Shown here in pieces: positions 43,493 through 53,045 of a DNA stretch of 64,000 nt (positions are counted from its first letter, which is position 1; each line of letters opens with the position of its first letter). This DNA is from an uncultured Allobaculum sp. (GTDB taxonomy: Bacteria > Bacillota_I > Bacilli_A > Erysipelotrichales > Erysipelotrichaceae). Location of the stretch: positions 34,452 to 98,451 of the forward strand of contig CAJTVE010000002.1 in assembly GCA_910579655.1 (NCBI GenBank). The letters are read 5' to 3'. The notes beneath the pieces were generated by a model that saw nothing but the letters and a program-made list of their open reading frames with translations, ran no database searches and was not told where the DNA came from. The position numbers were made by a program, and so were the translations under genes.

Positions 43493-43872
43493 TCACCCCC
43501 TAAACTGTTTGTGGCAAAGTCTCAAAACCCACCTCCCGCTCTTTTTTGCATTTGTCCTGTTTTTCACAATATCCGCTCTTTTTTGGATTGAATCCTTCTC
43601 ATTCCGCCTTTATGTCAAAGTCTTCACAGACAACCTTTGACTTTTCTGAACATTCATGAAAAATGATCGCTATTTTCATTGATGCGCTTTCAAATCCGAT
43701 TGGTCAGCCTCTTTTGTGGTCTGTCCTGAAATGGTTCCTGACCTTTCCCACATTCGCCGGTCAGATTCAGGCTGAATTTGGGAATTATTTCTGGAGCGAC
43801 TGGAGAAAGAGAAAAGTGAAATTGTTTTCTGATTTCGTCCATCCTTGTGCCGCTCCATTCAAACTGACCACA
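43493..43872. other. Intergenic region upstream of pgk
   Basis: No gene recognised; short overlapping frames on both strands lack ribosome binding sites. Confidence 0.4.
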
Positions 43873-43900
43873 AAAAAACCCGGAAACGGGATCCGGATTT
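43873..43900 (-). terminator. Terminator of the beta-helix-like protein gene
   Basis: AATCCGGA / TCCGGGTT (one G-T pair) on minus, followed by TTTTTTT. Confidence 0.75.
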
Positions 43901-43967
43901 TGAGAAAATATGGACATTTCTGATTTTCAATGGGTACAGATTTCAAGAGCTTGATTCAGGCTGATAC

Positions 43968-45680
43968 TCAGATCAGCATATTGCCACCAACATAAATGTG
44001 GAAACCATTGGTAGTGATATTGGCATTGGATGGATCATCGTTGCTGAACTCACTCAAATAGCAGTCGCCGGTTAAAATCAGTCTGGATGTGCCATCGAGA
44101 TGAACGATGACATTCTGGCTCGATCGATCCTGGTTGATATGACCATTGAAGGAACTGCTGCTGGTCAGGTTGAGCTCAAAGCTGGACGCTTCATCCACCA
44201 GCACAGGTCCTGACAAAGCCTGGCTGGTGCAGTTGATGGTCATCTTGCCGTTGGTAACCTGCGCACACTGTGGGACCTGGTAGATCGTATTGCTGGTCAG
44301 ATCAATCTGGGCGGAAGCCCCATTGACCACAAAGCTGAAAGCAGAAGGCGCTGCCGCTGAAGCCGGGTTGATCATCCATTCGTTGCCAGTCAGACTTAAA
44401 TGGCCTGGCTCTTGTTTCTGGGTGTCCTCCTGGTTGTCAAAAATGAAAACGCCCTGATGCCCCGTGTCACTCTGAATGGCACCAACGGTAAATTTAGACT
44501 CAGACATCGTAATGCTTCCGCCTGGTTCAATCTGGCCAAAACTGGAGATTACGGTGTTGGCATTGAGATTGGTTGCCGCAAACGCCCCAGAAGCCCGCAC
44601 GATTGGCGAAAGACTGCCATTGGTCTGACAGTTGACCATATCCGCCTGAATGGAAGCCGTGGATCTTGGAGCGAATAAAGGCGAAGAATCAGCGGTTGAA
44701 ATTCCATTGCCCCCTGAAACCCGCATCTGGGCCTGGAAGGCTGCAAAATAGGCCGAAGAATTGATACCTTTGACCGTTACATCACAGTTATTGACTGAAG
44801 CCGTCGCATTCATGCCATTGACCGCCACGCCATCGGCCCCATCGCCATTGGCTGTAACGATCGAGCTGAGCATATTCACCGAAGCACTGTCAGCAGCCAG
44901 AACAGCCGCGTTGATGCCGTACTTGCTGGCCAGAGCGCCATCGCTGACCGAGCCGGTTTTATTGAATACCGCATGATCGGTTGTGATCTGAGCGGCATCT
45001 TTGGCCAGCAGGCACGAAAAATCGGGCTGGCTGGAAGAATAGTTTCCATCGAGCGTCTGAATATCGCTGATCGTCTGAACGCCCTGGGCTTTGGTAATCA
45101 GATTGGTCGAAGGCCATAAAGGCGGCAGTTCCGGAATTGGGGGAATGTAGTGGCTTTCATCCGCAATGGACTGCGAAGTTTCCAGACTGATATCCTGGTT
45201 GTTTTCAATCGGAGCCTGTGAGACTTCCGTACTCGGTGCCTCTTGTAAAGAAGCTTCCGTCGCATTCTGGGCGGACTCACTTGCGCTTACGTCTGCAACC
45301 GGATTCGTATTGTTTGAAAAACTTGGCATGTGCATCTGGGGAAGACTGCCAATGGCATTGATTCCAACGGCTACCGCGGCAACGGCACCCAGAACAGGCG
45401 AGATTACAACGGCAGCCAGATCGAGATGCCTGGCCATCACCTGGGCAAAGGTCAGCTGATTTCGTTTCGAAACAATCATCCATGCCAGACAAAGCAATGC
45501 AACAGCCCCACACAACCCCATGGCGATATACCACCACAAGGAAATCTCACTGGTCTGCCCGGGATGAAGACGGAGAAAAGCATTTTGCTCTTCACTGCCC
45601 GCCAGAATAGCCAGACACAGAAAATAAATCATCAGCAGACCGACGCACACGGTCAGATAATTTTTTGCGCTTCGTTTCAT
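43968..45680 (-). CDS. Membrane-anchored protein with beta-helix-like extracellular region
   Basis: 570 aa, function unknown. The N-terminus has three hydrophobic segments (about residues 8-28, 45-65 and 85-105), then a Ser/Asn/Glu-rich linker (about 120-190). Residues 200-570 consist of short beta-strand-like stretches with repeated Asn, Ser and Thr turns (NCDVTVKG, DMVNCQTNGS, LTGNEWMINP, LTSNTIYQVP), the pattern of right-handed beta-helix surface proteins. Start ATG 45680 has GAGGA upstream. No LPxTG sorting motif, consistent with anchoring by the N-terminal helices. A role in adhesion or polysaccharide contact is a guess from the fold pattern. Confidence 0.75.
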   Translation of the reverse strand: MKRSAKNYLTVCVGLLMIYFLCLAILAGSEEQNAFLRLHPGQTSEISLWWYIAMGLCGAVALLCLAWMIVSKRNQLTFAQVMARHLDLAAVVISPVLGAVAAVAVGINAIGSLPQMHMPSFSNNTNPVADVSASESAQNATEASLQEAPSTEVSQAPIENNQDISLETSQSIADESHYIPPIPELPPLWPSTNLITKAQGVQTISDIQTLDGNYSSSQPDFSCLLAKDAAQITTDHAVFNKTGSVSDGALASKYGINAAVLAADSASVNMLSSIVTANGDGADGVAVNGMNATASVNNCDVTVKGINSSAYFAAFQAQMRVSGGNGISTADSSPLFAPRSTASIQADMVNCQTNGSLSPIVRASGAFAATNLNANTVISSFGQIEPGGSITMSESKFTVGAIQSDTGHQGVFIFDNQEDTQKQEPGHLSLTGNEWMINPASAAAPSAFSFVVNGASAQIDLTSNTIYQVPQCAQVTNGKMTINCTSQALSGPVLVDEASSFELNLTSSSSFNGHINQDRSSQNVIVHLDGTSRLILTGDCYLSEFSNDDPSNANITTNGFHIYVGGNMLI

Positions 45681-46105
45681 AAAAATCCTCTTATCTCTTA
45701 CCAGCCAGCGCTCTTGGTCGCCAGTCAGAAAAACTGGCTGAGGCCTTTGTGAATCTTGTTGGCTGACTGAATTCACAGATCGCCCCAATTATACCAAGTC
45801 CCGGCCCTTCTATGCATTAAGCCTGAAAACTGGCCTTTTTAGATCGTCGTTTTGCCTGCCATCTTACAGATCTGATGGATACAAGGGAATCTGCATACCC
45901 AGACCTTTTTCTCCTTCTTTTCAGAATCTTGTCTGAATCTGTCAGGATCCGGTCTTGATTTAATCAAGGTTTGGCCATGTCTGCTTCGTAAAAAAGTCCA
46001 CGAAAAAACGGCCTGAGCGAACAGACCGTTTGATGGATCTTCAAAATCTCATCGGTTGAAAAAACAGAAAACTGGGCGCTTTCCGGTTAACTGGCTGCGT
46101 GTTGG
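45681..46105. other. Intergenic region between rlmH and the beta-helix-like gene
   Basis: No gene recognised. No convincing terminator was picked out for rlmH. Confidence 0.4.
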
Positions 46106-46579
46106 TTACTTGTGATAGTGACGGCCTTTTTCAATCATGAACGAGCGATAGATCTGCTCGAGAACCAGCACCCGGCACATGATGTGTGTAAAGGTCAGAT
46201 CCGAAAGCTTCCAGCGATAATCAGCCCGGTTGACCAGAGCCTGACTGGGACCTAAAGAACCCGCGATCACAAAGACTAATGGTCTTGAAGATGCACTCCA
46301 GCCGGCACGCAGATCCGCAAACTTTTCCGAAGTCACCATCTTGCCATGCAGATCGAGTAAAATAACAAAGTCATCCGCACGGATTTTATCCAGGACTCTG
46401 CCCCCTTCGACTTCTTTGATGCGCAAGGCTTCTTTTTCGCGTTCAGAATGCAGGTCCGGTTCATCCTTGAATTCAACGACTTCCAGTCTGTCAAAAGCTG
46501 AAAGTCTTTTTTTGTATTCGTCTTCCAGCTTGCGCAGCGAAGCGTCTTTGTTTTTCCCGATGCAGAACAGCTTAATCAA
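46106..46579 (-). CDS. rlmH: 23S rRNA (pseudouridine1915-N3) methyltransferase RlmH
   Basis: 157 aa SPOUT-class methyltransferase acting on the 70S ribosome. C-terminal AdoMet-binding knot: FVIAGSLGPSQALVNRADYR, then LTFTHIMCRVLVLEQIYRSF and the ending RHYHK. The start is set at TTG 46579 because LIKLFCIGKNKD is the expected N-terminus, GAGG lies 7 nt upstream, and the longer frame reads into glyA without a site. It overlaps the glyA stop by 8 nt, so it is translationally coupled to glyA. Confidence 0.93.
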   Translation of the reverse strand: MIKLFCIGKNKDASLRKLEDEYKKRLSAFDRLEVVEFKDEPDLHSEREKEALRIKEVEGGRVLDKIRADDFVILLDLHGKMVTSEKFADLRAGWSASSRPLVFVIAGSLGPSQALVNRADYRWKLSDLTFTHIMCRVLVLEQIYRSFMIEKGRHYHK

Positions 46580-47801
46580 ATACCGCCTCAGCTGGATATT
46601 TAGCGGTAAGAGTTCTGACTTCTTCTCTGACCTGATGAGCACTCAGATCATCGCCAGCTTTCAGAACCTGAACAATCCAGCGTGCAATCTGTTCAAATTC
46701 AGCTTCTTTCAGCCCGCGACTTGTCATCGCAGCTGAACCCAGGCGGATGCCGGAAGTAATGAATGGCTTCTGGGTATCGAATGGAATGGTGTTTTTATTC
46801 ACGGTGATGCCCGCTTCGTCTAACAGACGTTCCGCTTCTTTTCCCGTCATGTTCAGCGAAGAGAGTGTATCGAGCAGCAGCAGGTGGTTGTCGCTTCCGC
46901 CGCTGACCATGCGGATGCCTTCTTCATCAAAGACTTTGGCCATAGCCTGGACGTTTTTCAGAATCTGGCTTGCATATTCTTTGAATTCAGGCTGCATGGC
47001 TTCATAAAGCGCGATTCCTTTTGCGGCAATGACATGTTCAAGAGGTCCGCCCTGCATGCCAGGAAACGTTCTGGAATCCAGTTTCTTCGCGTATTCTTCC
47101 TTGCAAAGAACCAGACCGCCGCGGGGGCCGCGCAGTGTTTTGTGAGTTGTGGTCGTGACAAAATCTGCATAAGGAACCGGCGATGGATGGAGTCCAGCCG
47201 CAACCAGACCTGCGATATGAGCCATATCGACCATCAGCAAGGCGCCGGATTTTTTGGCAATCTGGCCCAGTCGTTCAAAATCAATAATGCGTGGATAAGC
47301 CGAAGCGCCGGCAACGATCAATTTTGGATGGTGTTCCATGGCCAGTTCTTCCAGTTTGTCATAGTCAATCCGTTCTGTTTCTGGATCGACATTATAGGGA
47401 ATGAAGTTATAGGTCCGGCCGGAGAAGTTCAGTGGATGACCATGCGTCAAATGGCCGCCGCTGGTTAAATCCATCCCCAGAACCGTATCACCTGGTTCAA
47501 GGACGGTGTTGTATACAGACATATTGGCCTGGCTTCCCGAGTGAGCCTGGACATTTGCGTGTTCAGCATGGAACAGTTCTTTGGCACGCTGTCTGGTCAG
47601 CTCTTCGGCCTGATCGACATAAATACAGCCGCCATAGTAGCGTTTGCCTGGATAGCCTTCGGCATATTTATTGGTTAAAACAGATCCCTGCGCTTCGCGG
47701 ATTTCCGGCGAAACATAGTTTTCAGAGGCAATCAGTTCGATATTGTCTTTCTGACGTTTCTCCTCTCTGGAGATAATTTCAAACATTTCAAGATCTCGCA
47801 T
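46572..47801 (-). CDS. glyA: Serine hydroxymethyltransferase
   Basis: 409 aa PLP enzyme converting serine and THF to glycine and methylene-THF. The PLP Lys is in TTTTHKTLRGPRGG; IELIASENYVSPEI and HAEHANVQAHSGSQAN are typical. With folD (36 kb) it supplies one-carbon units; with the serine dehydratase (20 kb) it competes for serine. AAAGGAG is 8 nt before the ATG. Followed by overlapping rlmH. Confidence 0.98.
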   Translation of the reverse strand: MRDLEMFEIISREEKRQKDNIELIASENYVSPEIREAQGSVLTNKYAEGYPGKRYYGGCIYVDQAEELTRQRAKELFHAEHANVQAHSGSQANMSVYNTVLEPGDTVLGMDLTSGGHLTHGHPLNFSGRTYNFIPYNVDPETERIDYDKLEELAMEHHPKLIVAGASAYPRIIDFERLGQIAKKSGALLMVDMAHIAGLVAAGLHPSPVPYADFVTTTTHKTLRGPRGGLVLCKEEYAKKLDSRTFPGMQGGPLEHVIAAKGIALYEAMQPEFKEYASQILKNVQAMAKVFDEEGIRMVSGGSDNHLLLLDTLSSLNMTGKEAERLLDEAGITVNKNTIPFDTQKPFITSGIRLGSAAMTSRGLKEAEFEQIARWIVQVLKAGDDLSAHQVREEVRTLTAKYPAEAVFD

Positions 47802-48059
47802 GTAGAGTTACTCCTTTTCTGTCATGGCTTTAACATTAACAGATTTGGCAGGCGCTTAGAAAAGGCCAGAGAAGTCTTTGAAGGATCCCGACACTTTTTC
47901 ATCCGTTTTCATTCTGTTTTTGAAACTTTTACTGTATTGCAAAGGCTTGCATTCCTGACAAAACGGGAAACGGAAGCCGGAAATGAAAGCTGGCATAGGA
48001 AGCTCGAAAAGAAGGGCTCGAAAAGGAAGCTGGAGAAGAAGAGTTCGAAAAGAGAAAAG
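47802..48059. repeat. 27-bp tandem repeat in a polypurine tract
   Basis: Two copies of a 27-bp unit, 47998-48024 and 48025-48051, differing at four positions and beginning GGAAGCT(C/G)GA. The whole 47970-48066 stretch is purine-rich on plus. It lies in the glyA upstream region, so the glyA sense strand is pyrimidine-rich here. No gene. Confidence 0.6.
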
Positions 48060-48138
48060 AAAAAAGACGCCATCATTTTCAGAAGGAGCCTGCGCCTGCC
48101 TGGCAGACAAGCCGATTCTGATGGATCTGGCGTCTTTG
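48060..48138 (-). terminator. Terminator of the RelB/DinJ-like gene
   Basis: AAAGACGCCA pairs with TGGCGTCTTT at the base and CCATCAGAA with TTCTGA..TGG further in, around a long loop; TTTTTT follows on minus. Confidence 0.65.
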
Positions 48139-48191
48139 TTGTTGATTGAATTGGAATTTTCTCAGGTTTGCCTGGTCATCTTCTTTTCCAA

Positions 48192-48470
48192 CTAACGAAG
48201 TTTGCGGAAAAGATGAATCACTAAAGAAACCGCTGCGGCAACTGCTGCAATGACTGCACTGATTTTGACGAAGCGAATAATTTTTCCGTCTGCATCATCA
48301 TTGGGGATGTCGTTTACAGTTACTTCAAAAGGAATCTGCTGCTCGTTGACCATTTTCTTGGCAAACAGTTTAAATGCATCTTCCAGATCCATGCCTAATT
48401 CGTCGCAGATCTCTTCCATCTGATCGCGAAGTTTTTCATTCATTTCAAAGCTAACGTTTGTCTGAGCCAT
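48192..48470 (-). CDS. RelB/DinJ-family antitoxin-like protein with C-terminal membrane helix, no toxin partner
   Basis: 92 aa. MAQTNVSFEMNEKLRDQMEE and ICDELGMDLEDAFKLFAKKM are a clear RelB/DinJ ribbon-helix-helix start, followed by QQIPFEVTV, the usual end of the DNA-binding part. Instead of a toxin-binding tail, the last 28 residues form one hydrophobic helix (VKISAVIAAVAAAVSLVIHL) ending in a positive cluster (FRKLR). No YafQ/RelE-type toxin gene is adjacent; the gene has its own promoter and terminator. Start ATG 48470 has GGAGGA upstream. It could be a membrane-tethered DNA-binding protein; function unknown. Confidence 0.82.
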   Translation of the reverse strand: MAQTNVSFEMNEKLRDQMEEICDELGMDLEDAFKLFAKKMVNEQQIPFEVTVNDIPNDDADGKIIRFVKISAVIAAVAAAVSLVIHLFRKLR

Positions 48471-48494
48471 CGTACGATCCTCCATTCATTCGAG

Positions 48495-48503
48495 ATTATA
48501 CCA
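48495..48503 (-). promoter_or_regulatory. Extended -10 promoter of the RelB/DinJ-like gene
   Basis: A perfect TATAAT with an upstream TGG (TGnTATAAT) about 25 nt before the ATG. No clear -35, which extended -10 promoters can lack. Confidence 0.6.
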
Positions 48504-48732
48504 TGTCCAATTTCTCTCGTTTCCAGTCAGCTTCCGCTTCATGTCTGGGGATGGAATTGTCCAGCGCATTTCATCCCTTCTGATCGGTTTCAGACAAAAA
48601 GCAGATCCGCAAATCCAGAAACAAAAAAGAAGCAGCCAGGCCACCTCTTTCGCTTCATTCATTGGTTGAATCAAATATTAACTGTTTAATATCATGCATT
48701 AATTGAATCACGTATTGACAGAAAACAGATGA

Positions 48733-49968
48733 CTATTGAACACCATACCAGGCGATGTCTTCGGCAATCCAGCCATGACTGATCAGGGTTGCTGCTTCGG
48801 CTTCGTCTTTGGTGTAGTTGTGGGTGCCGGTCACGGCATTCGGATTAAACTGACGCAGCAGCGGCACACGCTGCTGGGGATCGGAATACCAGCCAATTCC
48901 CTCATCCATCCAGCCATAACCAATCAGGGCCATGCGCTCTTCTGGATCCATGGTGTAGTGATGATCTCCAGAGTTTGGATTGTAGACACGATACACCGGC
49001 TCGCCGCCCTCTCTTGGAGCGAACCAGCCGATCCCTTCGTATTGCCAGCCAATTGAGGCCAGGACGTTTTTTTCATTGGTATCCTTAGTGAACAGATGTT
49101 CGCCAGAGTTCGGGTTGTACAGACGATGCATTGGATAGGTTTCGCCATTTTCCTGATCAATAAAGCCAGCATCCGTAAAGGAATGCAGTTTGGTTTCATA
49201 ATCTCCGATGCTGTAGGTGGTGCCTGCAATCGGCCCATAGCTGAACGTCTGGGAGAAAATCGTATTGGAAGATGGATAGATCGTACAGTTTGTTCCAACC
49301 GCAAAGCCAGTGGTCACAAAGGTTGGACGAATCAGATTCAGAAAGTGGCCGTTGTTATAGTCACGAATCGATTCAGCTGTATACCAGAGATCAAACGGGT
49401 TTCCATAATCAGTCACCCCCATGCCAACTCCAATCTGGCCGCCCACTGCCAGGTTTTCAGAAACCGGGTACAGTTCAGAATGGACCAGAGCATTTCGGGA
49501 CGCATCGGCCTGAACCATGGCAATGGCCATTAAAACCGGATCAACACTTAACTGACTGGCTCCATGACGGGCGCGCAGTTCGTTGGCGGTGCGTAAGTAG
49601 AAAATAGCATCCTTCATATGCTGAAGCGTTGCACAATCGTTGGGATCATATAGATTGACGATTCCATCATTCACGCCACGGGCAACGATGGCGGCCGCCA
49701 TATCATCTCCAGAGGAAAGGAAGAATCCAATGACCCCATTTCCGGTGAGGTTGTCACGATAAGGAGCGGTCAGGGCAGCGATTTCTTCGGGTGTCGGATA
49801 GGCATAAACGCTTTCCTGCGTGTAGGAATACTGGTCGCCCTCTTCGATCGTATAGGCTTCAACGTATGGAGTACTGGTTTTTTCATTGGATGCCAGAACT
49901 GGCAGTGAGCCGGCGGCCAGCGCCGCGCTCAGAAGAGCTGCAGCAGCTTTTGACGATTTTAGTCTCAT
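48733..49968 (-). CDS. Secreted CAP-domain protein with DUF5648-like C-terminal repeats
   Basis: 411 aa. A signal peptide (MRLKSSKAAAALLSAALAAG, cleavage likely after PVLA) is followed by a CAP/SCP domain at about 115-245 (TANELRARHGASQLSVDP, ALVHSELYPVSENLA). The C-terminal third has three repeats of the form (R/Q)xYNPNSGxHxYTxD...GWxxExIxWY, the DUF5648 pattern found on secreted Firmicutes proteins with hydrolases or CAP domains and thought to bind the cell surface. CAP proteins have varied roles; none is assigned. Fully extracellular by prediction. Confidence 0.88.
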   Translation of the reverse strand: MRLKSSKAAAALLSAALAAGSLPVLASNEKTSTPYVEAYTIEEGDQYSYTQESVYAYPTPEEIAALTAPYRDNLTGNGVIGFFLSSGDDMAAAIVARGVNDGIVNLYDPNDCATLQHMKDAIFYLRTANELRARHGASQLSVDPVLMAIAMVQADASRNALVHSELYPVSENLAVGGQIGVGMGVTDYGNPFDLWYTAESIRDYNNGHFLNLIRPTFVTTGFAVGTNCTIYPSSNTIFSQTFSYGPIAGTTYSIGDYETKLHSFTDAGFIDQENGETYPMHRLYNPNSGEHLFTKDTNEKNVLASIGWQYEGIGWFAPREGGEPVYRVYNPNSGDHHYTMDPEERMALIGYGWMDEGIGWYSDPQQRVPLLRQFNPNAVTGTHNYTKDEAEAATLISHGWIAEDIAWYGVQ

Positions 49969-51238
49969 ATCTCTCTCCTGTTCTTATTTCCAGGCACCAG
50001 ACAATTCTGGAGGTGGAAAAAATAACGCGTCCTGAGCGGAAGATTTCAGGGACTGCGTTGGTTGGATGTCCGAAAGGACATTGCTTAGGGGTATGCAAAT
50101 ACCAGTACTACCAGGACTTCGATAGCAACTGCATTCAAAAGCAGGGGAATAGGATGCAGATTTTTATCCTGTCGGTTTCTCGCCGTTTCAGATTTCAGAC
50201 AATCAAAGCAATCAAAGATTTAAAACAGAACCGAAAAAAGAAGACAGGTATCTCTAATGCCTGCAAATAGACGCAGGCGAAAACGATTCAATGGTTTTCT
50301 AAAGATGACTTTTCCGATCTGACCAGCAAAGTCAGAAACTGGCGAATTGCTGAAGTTTTCCGGACTGGGATCAGGCAGATGGAATGGAAGAAATCAGAAT
50401 TGTTCTGCCCTTTGAGCCAGATCCTTTGTCCAGGCACAAAGCAAACAGAGCACTCATTTCAGTTGAAATAACACAATTTCAGCACATATCAGAGCAAATT
50501 CAAACCATATTAAAATATTACTCTCATCCAAGCAAGATTATACCGTCATCGGATAAGTTCGAAAATTTATCTGTTTCTATTTTTGTCGTTCACGACGCTC
50601 AATGCAAGGCAAATTATGCATTTCAGTATAAAAAAGCAGTCCATTGGGTGCATTGAATCTCATTTTTCCTTTACTTGTCGTTCACGAGAACTTATGAGTT
50701 TGTTTAGAATGTTTTCAAGAAAAAGTATGATATAGCGCTTTCTGAAACATTTTCATCACAGTTCGAAATAAGATCTACGGGCTTAACTATCGCACTTTTT
50801 TCGATTTCACGGTATTCTTTTCCTCTAATTCCACAAATTCCCTTCTTATTCACATATTTAGATTTGCCATTTTGATGGATAAAGTCCTGCCCGATCCGCT
50901 CTTTCCCTTTTTCTTTGCACAGGGGAATGTCGCAAAGCCAGGTTTTCTGCCCTTTCTTTGCTGGTCTTTTTCCACCAGATCCAGTTTCCTTTCGCATTCT
51001 GTTCCTTTAAAAAATTCTCCGCTTTCTTCATTTTCTGCACGCCTGACCTGCGAAATCCGTCCGCTTTATCCATTCAGCACTCTGGCTTGGTCCGCTTTCC
51101 CATTCCCTTTTTCCGTTTTCTGGTCCGCGCCAGATCTATCCATTTTCATTTCTTCTTCCTCGACTTTTCAGAACTTATTTGCCTTCTATTCTTTTTTATA
51201 CAGGTCTTCCTATACAGGTCTTATCTGAGCGGCAAGAT
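49969..51238. other. 1.27-kb region without a recognisable gene
   Basis: Short frames on both strands (for example 50384-50656 plus and 50704-50997 minus) lack good ribosome binding sites and known motifs. A 13-bp direct repeat TTGTCGTTCACGA occurs at 50583-50595 and 50675-50687. The region may hold decayed genes, an sRNA, or the CAP gene's regulatory region. Confidence 0.4.
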
Positions 51239-51279
51239 CAAAAAAAGTCAGATCTGCAGCAGAACTGACTTTTTTATGG
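51239..51279. terminator. Terminator of the DHA2 transporter gene
   Basis: AAAAAGTCAG / CTGACTTTTT with a 13-nt loop; T-runs follow on both strands. About 60 nt after the transporter stop. Confidence 0.85.
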
Positions 51280-51337
51280 ATTGAGAAGTACTTTTTTCCT
51301 TGTTTTGGACTGTTTCTTCTTTTTAAGGGGATAAAAC

Positions 51338-52771
51338 CTATTTATTCTCCGCTTTTGCTTTCGCCAGTGCTTTGGGATAAATAACCCGGAAGACCAGAAC
51401 ATCCAGCAGCAAGGCGATTAATGCCGCTGCAGCCGAGATCAACAACACCGTATCAATGCCATCGATCAGTCCACGCTGACCAGGCGTTGCCTGAACCAGA
51501 GTGTTGTAAGCGATAGAGTACAAGGCAGAAGCCAGAACACCGGATAAGGAAATCATGAAACCAATCATGGACGTGCCAATTCCCATGTCCTGCATCTTTA
51601 ACAATGACTGAGCCGCTGGAACAGTGGATACAGTCCGGAAAGAATCTGCAGCACCGGTAAACGCAACCATGGTAATGACAAACCAGAGCGGCATGTTCGG
51701 GCCAATGAAAACTAACAGTGAGCAGGAAACAATCAGCACAACAGCTGCAGCTGCCAGTGCCTTCCAGAAGTTATTGGTAGAGCGGGCAACCCAGGCACCG
51801 GCCAGTCCAGGAACGATGATTGAGACGATCGTTTTTGGAATCTGAACAGTTCCGGAAATTGCGGCCGACTGTCCCATCAGTTTCTGCAAAGCCTGTGGGA
51901 TGTAAGTATTGATAGCAGTCATATACATGACCAGAAGTCCTGATACCACAATCAGGATGACATAGGCTTTATTGTGGAATAATTTTAATGGAATCAATGG
52001 ATTCGGAGTCTTTTTTTCCCACCAGATCAAAACGATCAGACCGATCACCAGACCGGCCAGACAAAGCAGAACCATCGGCGAAGTCCAGCCCTTGGTCGGA
52101 CCGAAATTTAAGCCAAAGACCAGTGATAATAGAGTGACCGCCAGAATCACCACACCAAGAAGATCAATTTTCTTAGATCGATTCAGTATATCTTCCGGTC
52201 CGAATTTCAGCATCAGGAAAATCCCAACCGCTAAAAAGATGGCTGGAAAGCAGCTCGCCAAACCAACCATGGAATGATCCAGAAGCCATCCGGCAACCCA
52301 GGAGCCGAGAAAGCCGCCAGCTGCCAGAGCCCCGGACAGATAGCCCGTATACGTTGGCAGTTTTTCAGGTGCAAAGAGTTTACGGAGAACAATAAATGGA
52401 ACCGATGCAAATGCACCTTGCGCCCCGGATAATAAAACACGAAGCAGGATATACAAAAACAGATTTCCTGTAAACGCCAGCAGAATTGCACAGATGCAAA
52501 CCATGGCACCAAAGTAAAGGACTACTTTCTTCGTACCAATCAAATCCATCAATGATCCTCCGACTGGAGTCATAATACATAAAGCCGCACTGCCAAGTGC
52601 AGTAACCAGCGAAAAAGAAGCCGCACCATTCATCGAATCGAGAACTGCGCCTTGAATATTCGCCAGAGAAAGACCAAAAGCTGACATTGAAAGGGCCAGC
52701 AGCAGGCAGCCAATAAAGGTCAGGTTGCGCTGTTGATCGCTCAACGCCGGAATTTGCCCAACATTTGCCAT
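51338..52771 (-). CDS. MFS transporter, DHA2-like multidrug/export family
   Basis: 477 aa with about 14 hydrophobic segments, the DHA2 layout. The loop after TM2 is GGSLMDLIGTKKVVLY (motif A equivalent) and GYLSGALAAGGFLGSWVAGWLL fits motif C (gxxxGPxxGG-like). Likely a proton-driven exporter of drugs or metabolites; substrate unknown. AGGAGG lies upstream of the ATG. It is divergent from the XRE-TPR regulator at 53046, and a TGTTAA-7-TTAACA inverted repeat (52798-52816) sits in its leader. Confidence 0.9.
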   Translation of the reverse strand: MANVGQIPALSDQQRNLTFIGCLLLALSMSAFGLSLANIQGAVLDSMNGAASFSLVTALGSAALCIMTPVGGSLMDLIGTKKVVLYFGAMVCICAILLAFTGNLFLYILLRVLLSGAQGAFASVPFIVLRKLFAPEKLPTYTGYLSGALAAGGFLGSWVAGWLLDHSMVGLASCFPAIFLAVGIFLMLKFGPEDILNRSKKIDLLGVVILAVTLLSLVFGLNFGPTKGWTSPMVLLCLAGLVIGLIVLIWWEKKTPNPLIPLKLFHNKAYVILIVVSGLLVMYMTAINTYIPQALQKLMGQSAAISGTVQIPKTIVSIIVPGLAGAWVARSTNNFWKALAAAAVVLIVSCSLLVFIGPNMPLWFVITMVAFTGAADSFRTVSTVPAAQSLLKMQDMGIGTSMIGFMISLSGVLASALYSIAYNTLVQATPGQRGLIDGIDTVLLISAAAALIALLLDVLVFRVIYPKALAKAKAENK

Positions 52772-52797
52772 AATTGAATTCCTCCTTTATGGGATTG

Positions 52798-52816
52798 TGT
52801 TAATTCAATCTTAACA
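52798..52816. promoter_or_regulatory. Inverted repeat upstream of the DHA2 gene
   Basis: TGTTAA, 7 nt, TTAACA: a perfect 6-bp inverted repeat about 27-45 nt before the transporter ATG. A candidate operator for the divergent XRE-TPR regulator. Confidence 0.4.
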
Positions 52817-52956
52817 AAGCAGAAAATTCATGCTTATAATATGACTTAAAGCATTTGGGATGAATCATCCAAACTCTGGCAATTCTGCTGGGATGGCTCC
52901 CCATCCTGCTCAACCTGGCTTAAAAGCAGAATGCCTCAAAGAGAAATAAGCACAAA

Positions 52957-53027
<71 letters not shown>

Positions 53028-53045
53028 AGAAAATGAGGAATATTC

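Noticed and set aside
48192..48485. Complete type II toxin-antitoxin pair
   Set aside because: No toxin-like frame on either side; only the antitoxin-like gene is present.
50384..50997. Open frames on both strands in the 50-51 kb gap
   Set aside because: Short, without ribosome binding sites; reported only as a gene-poor region.
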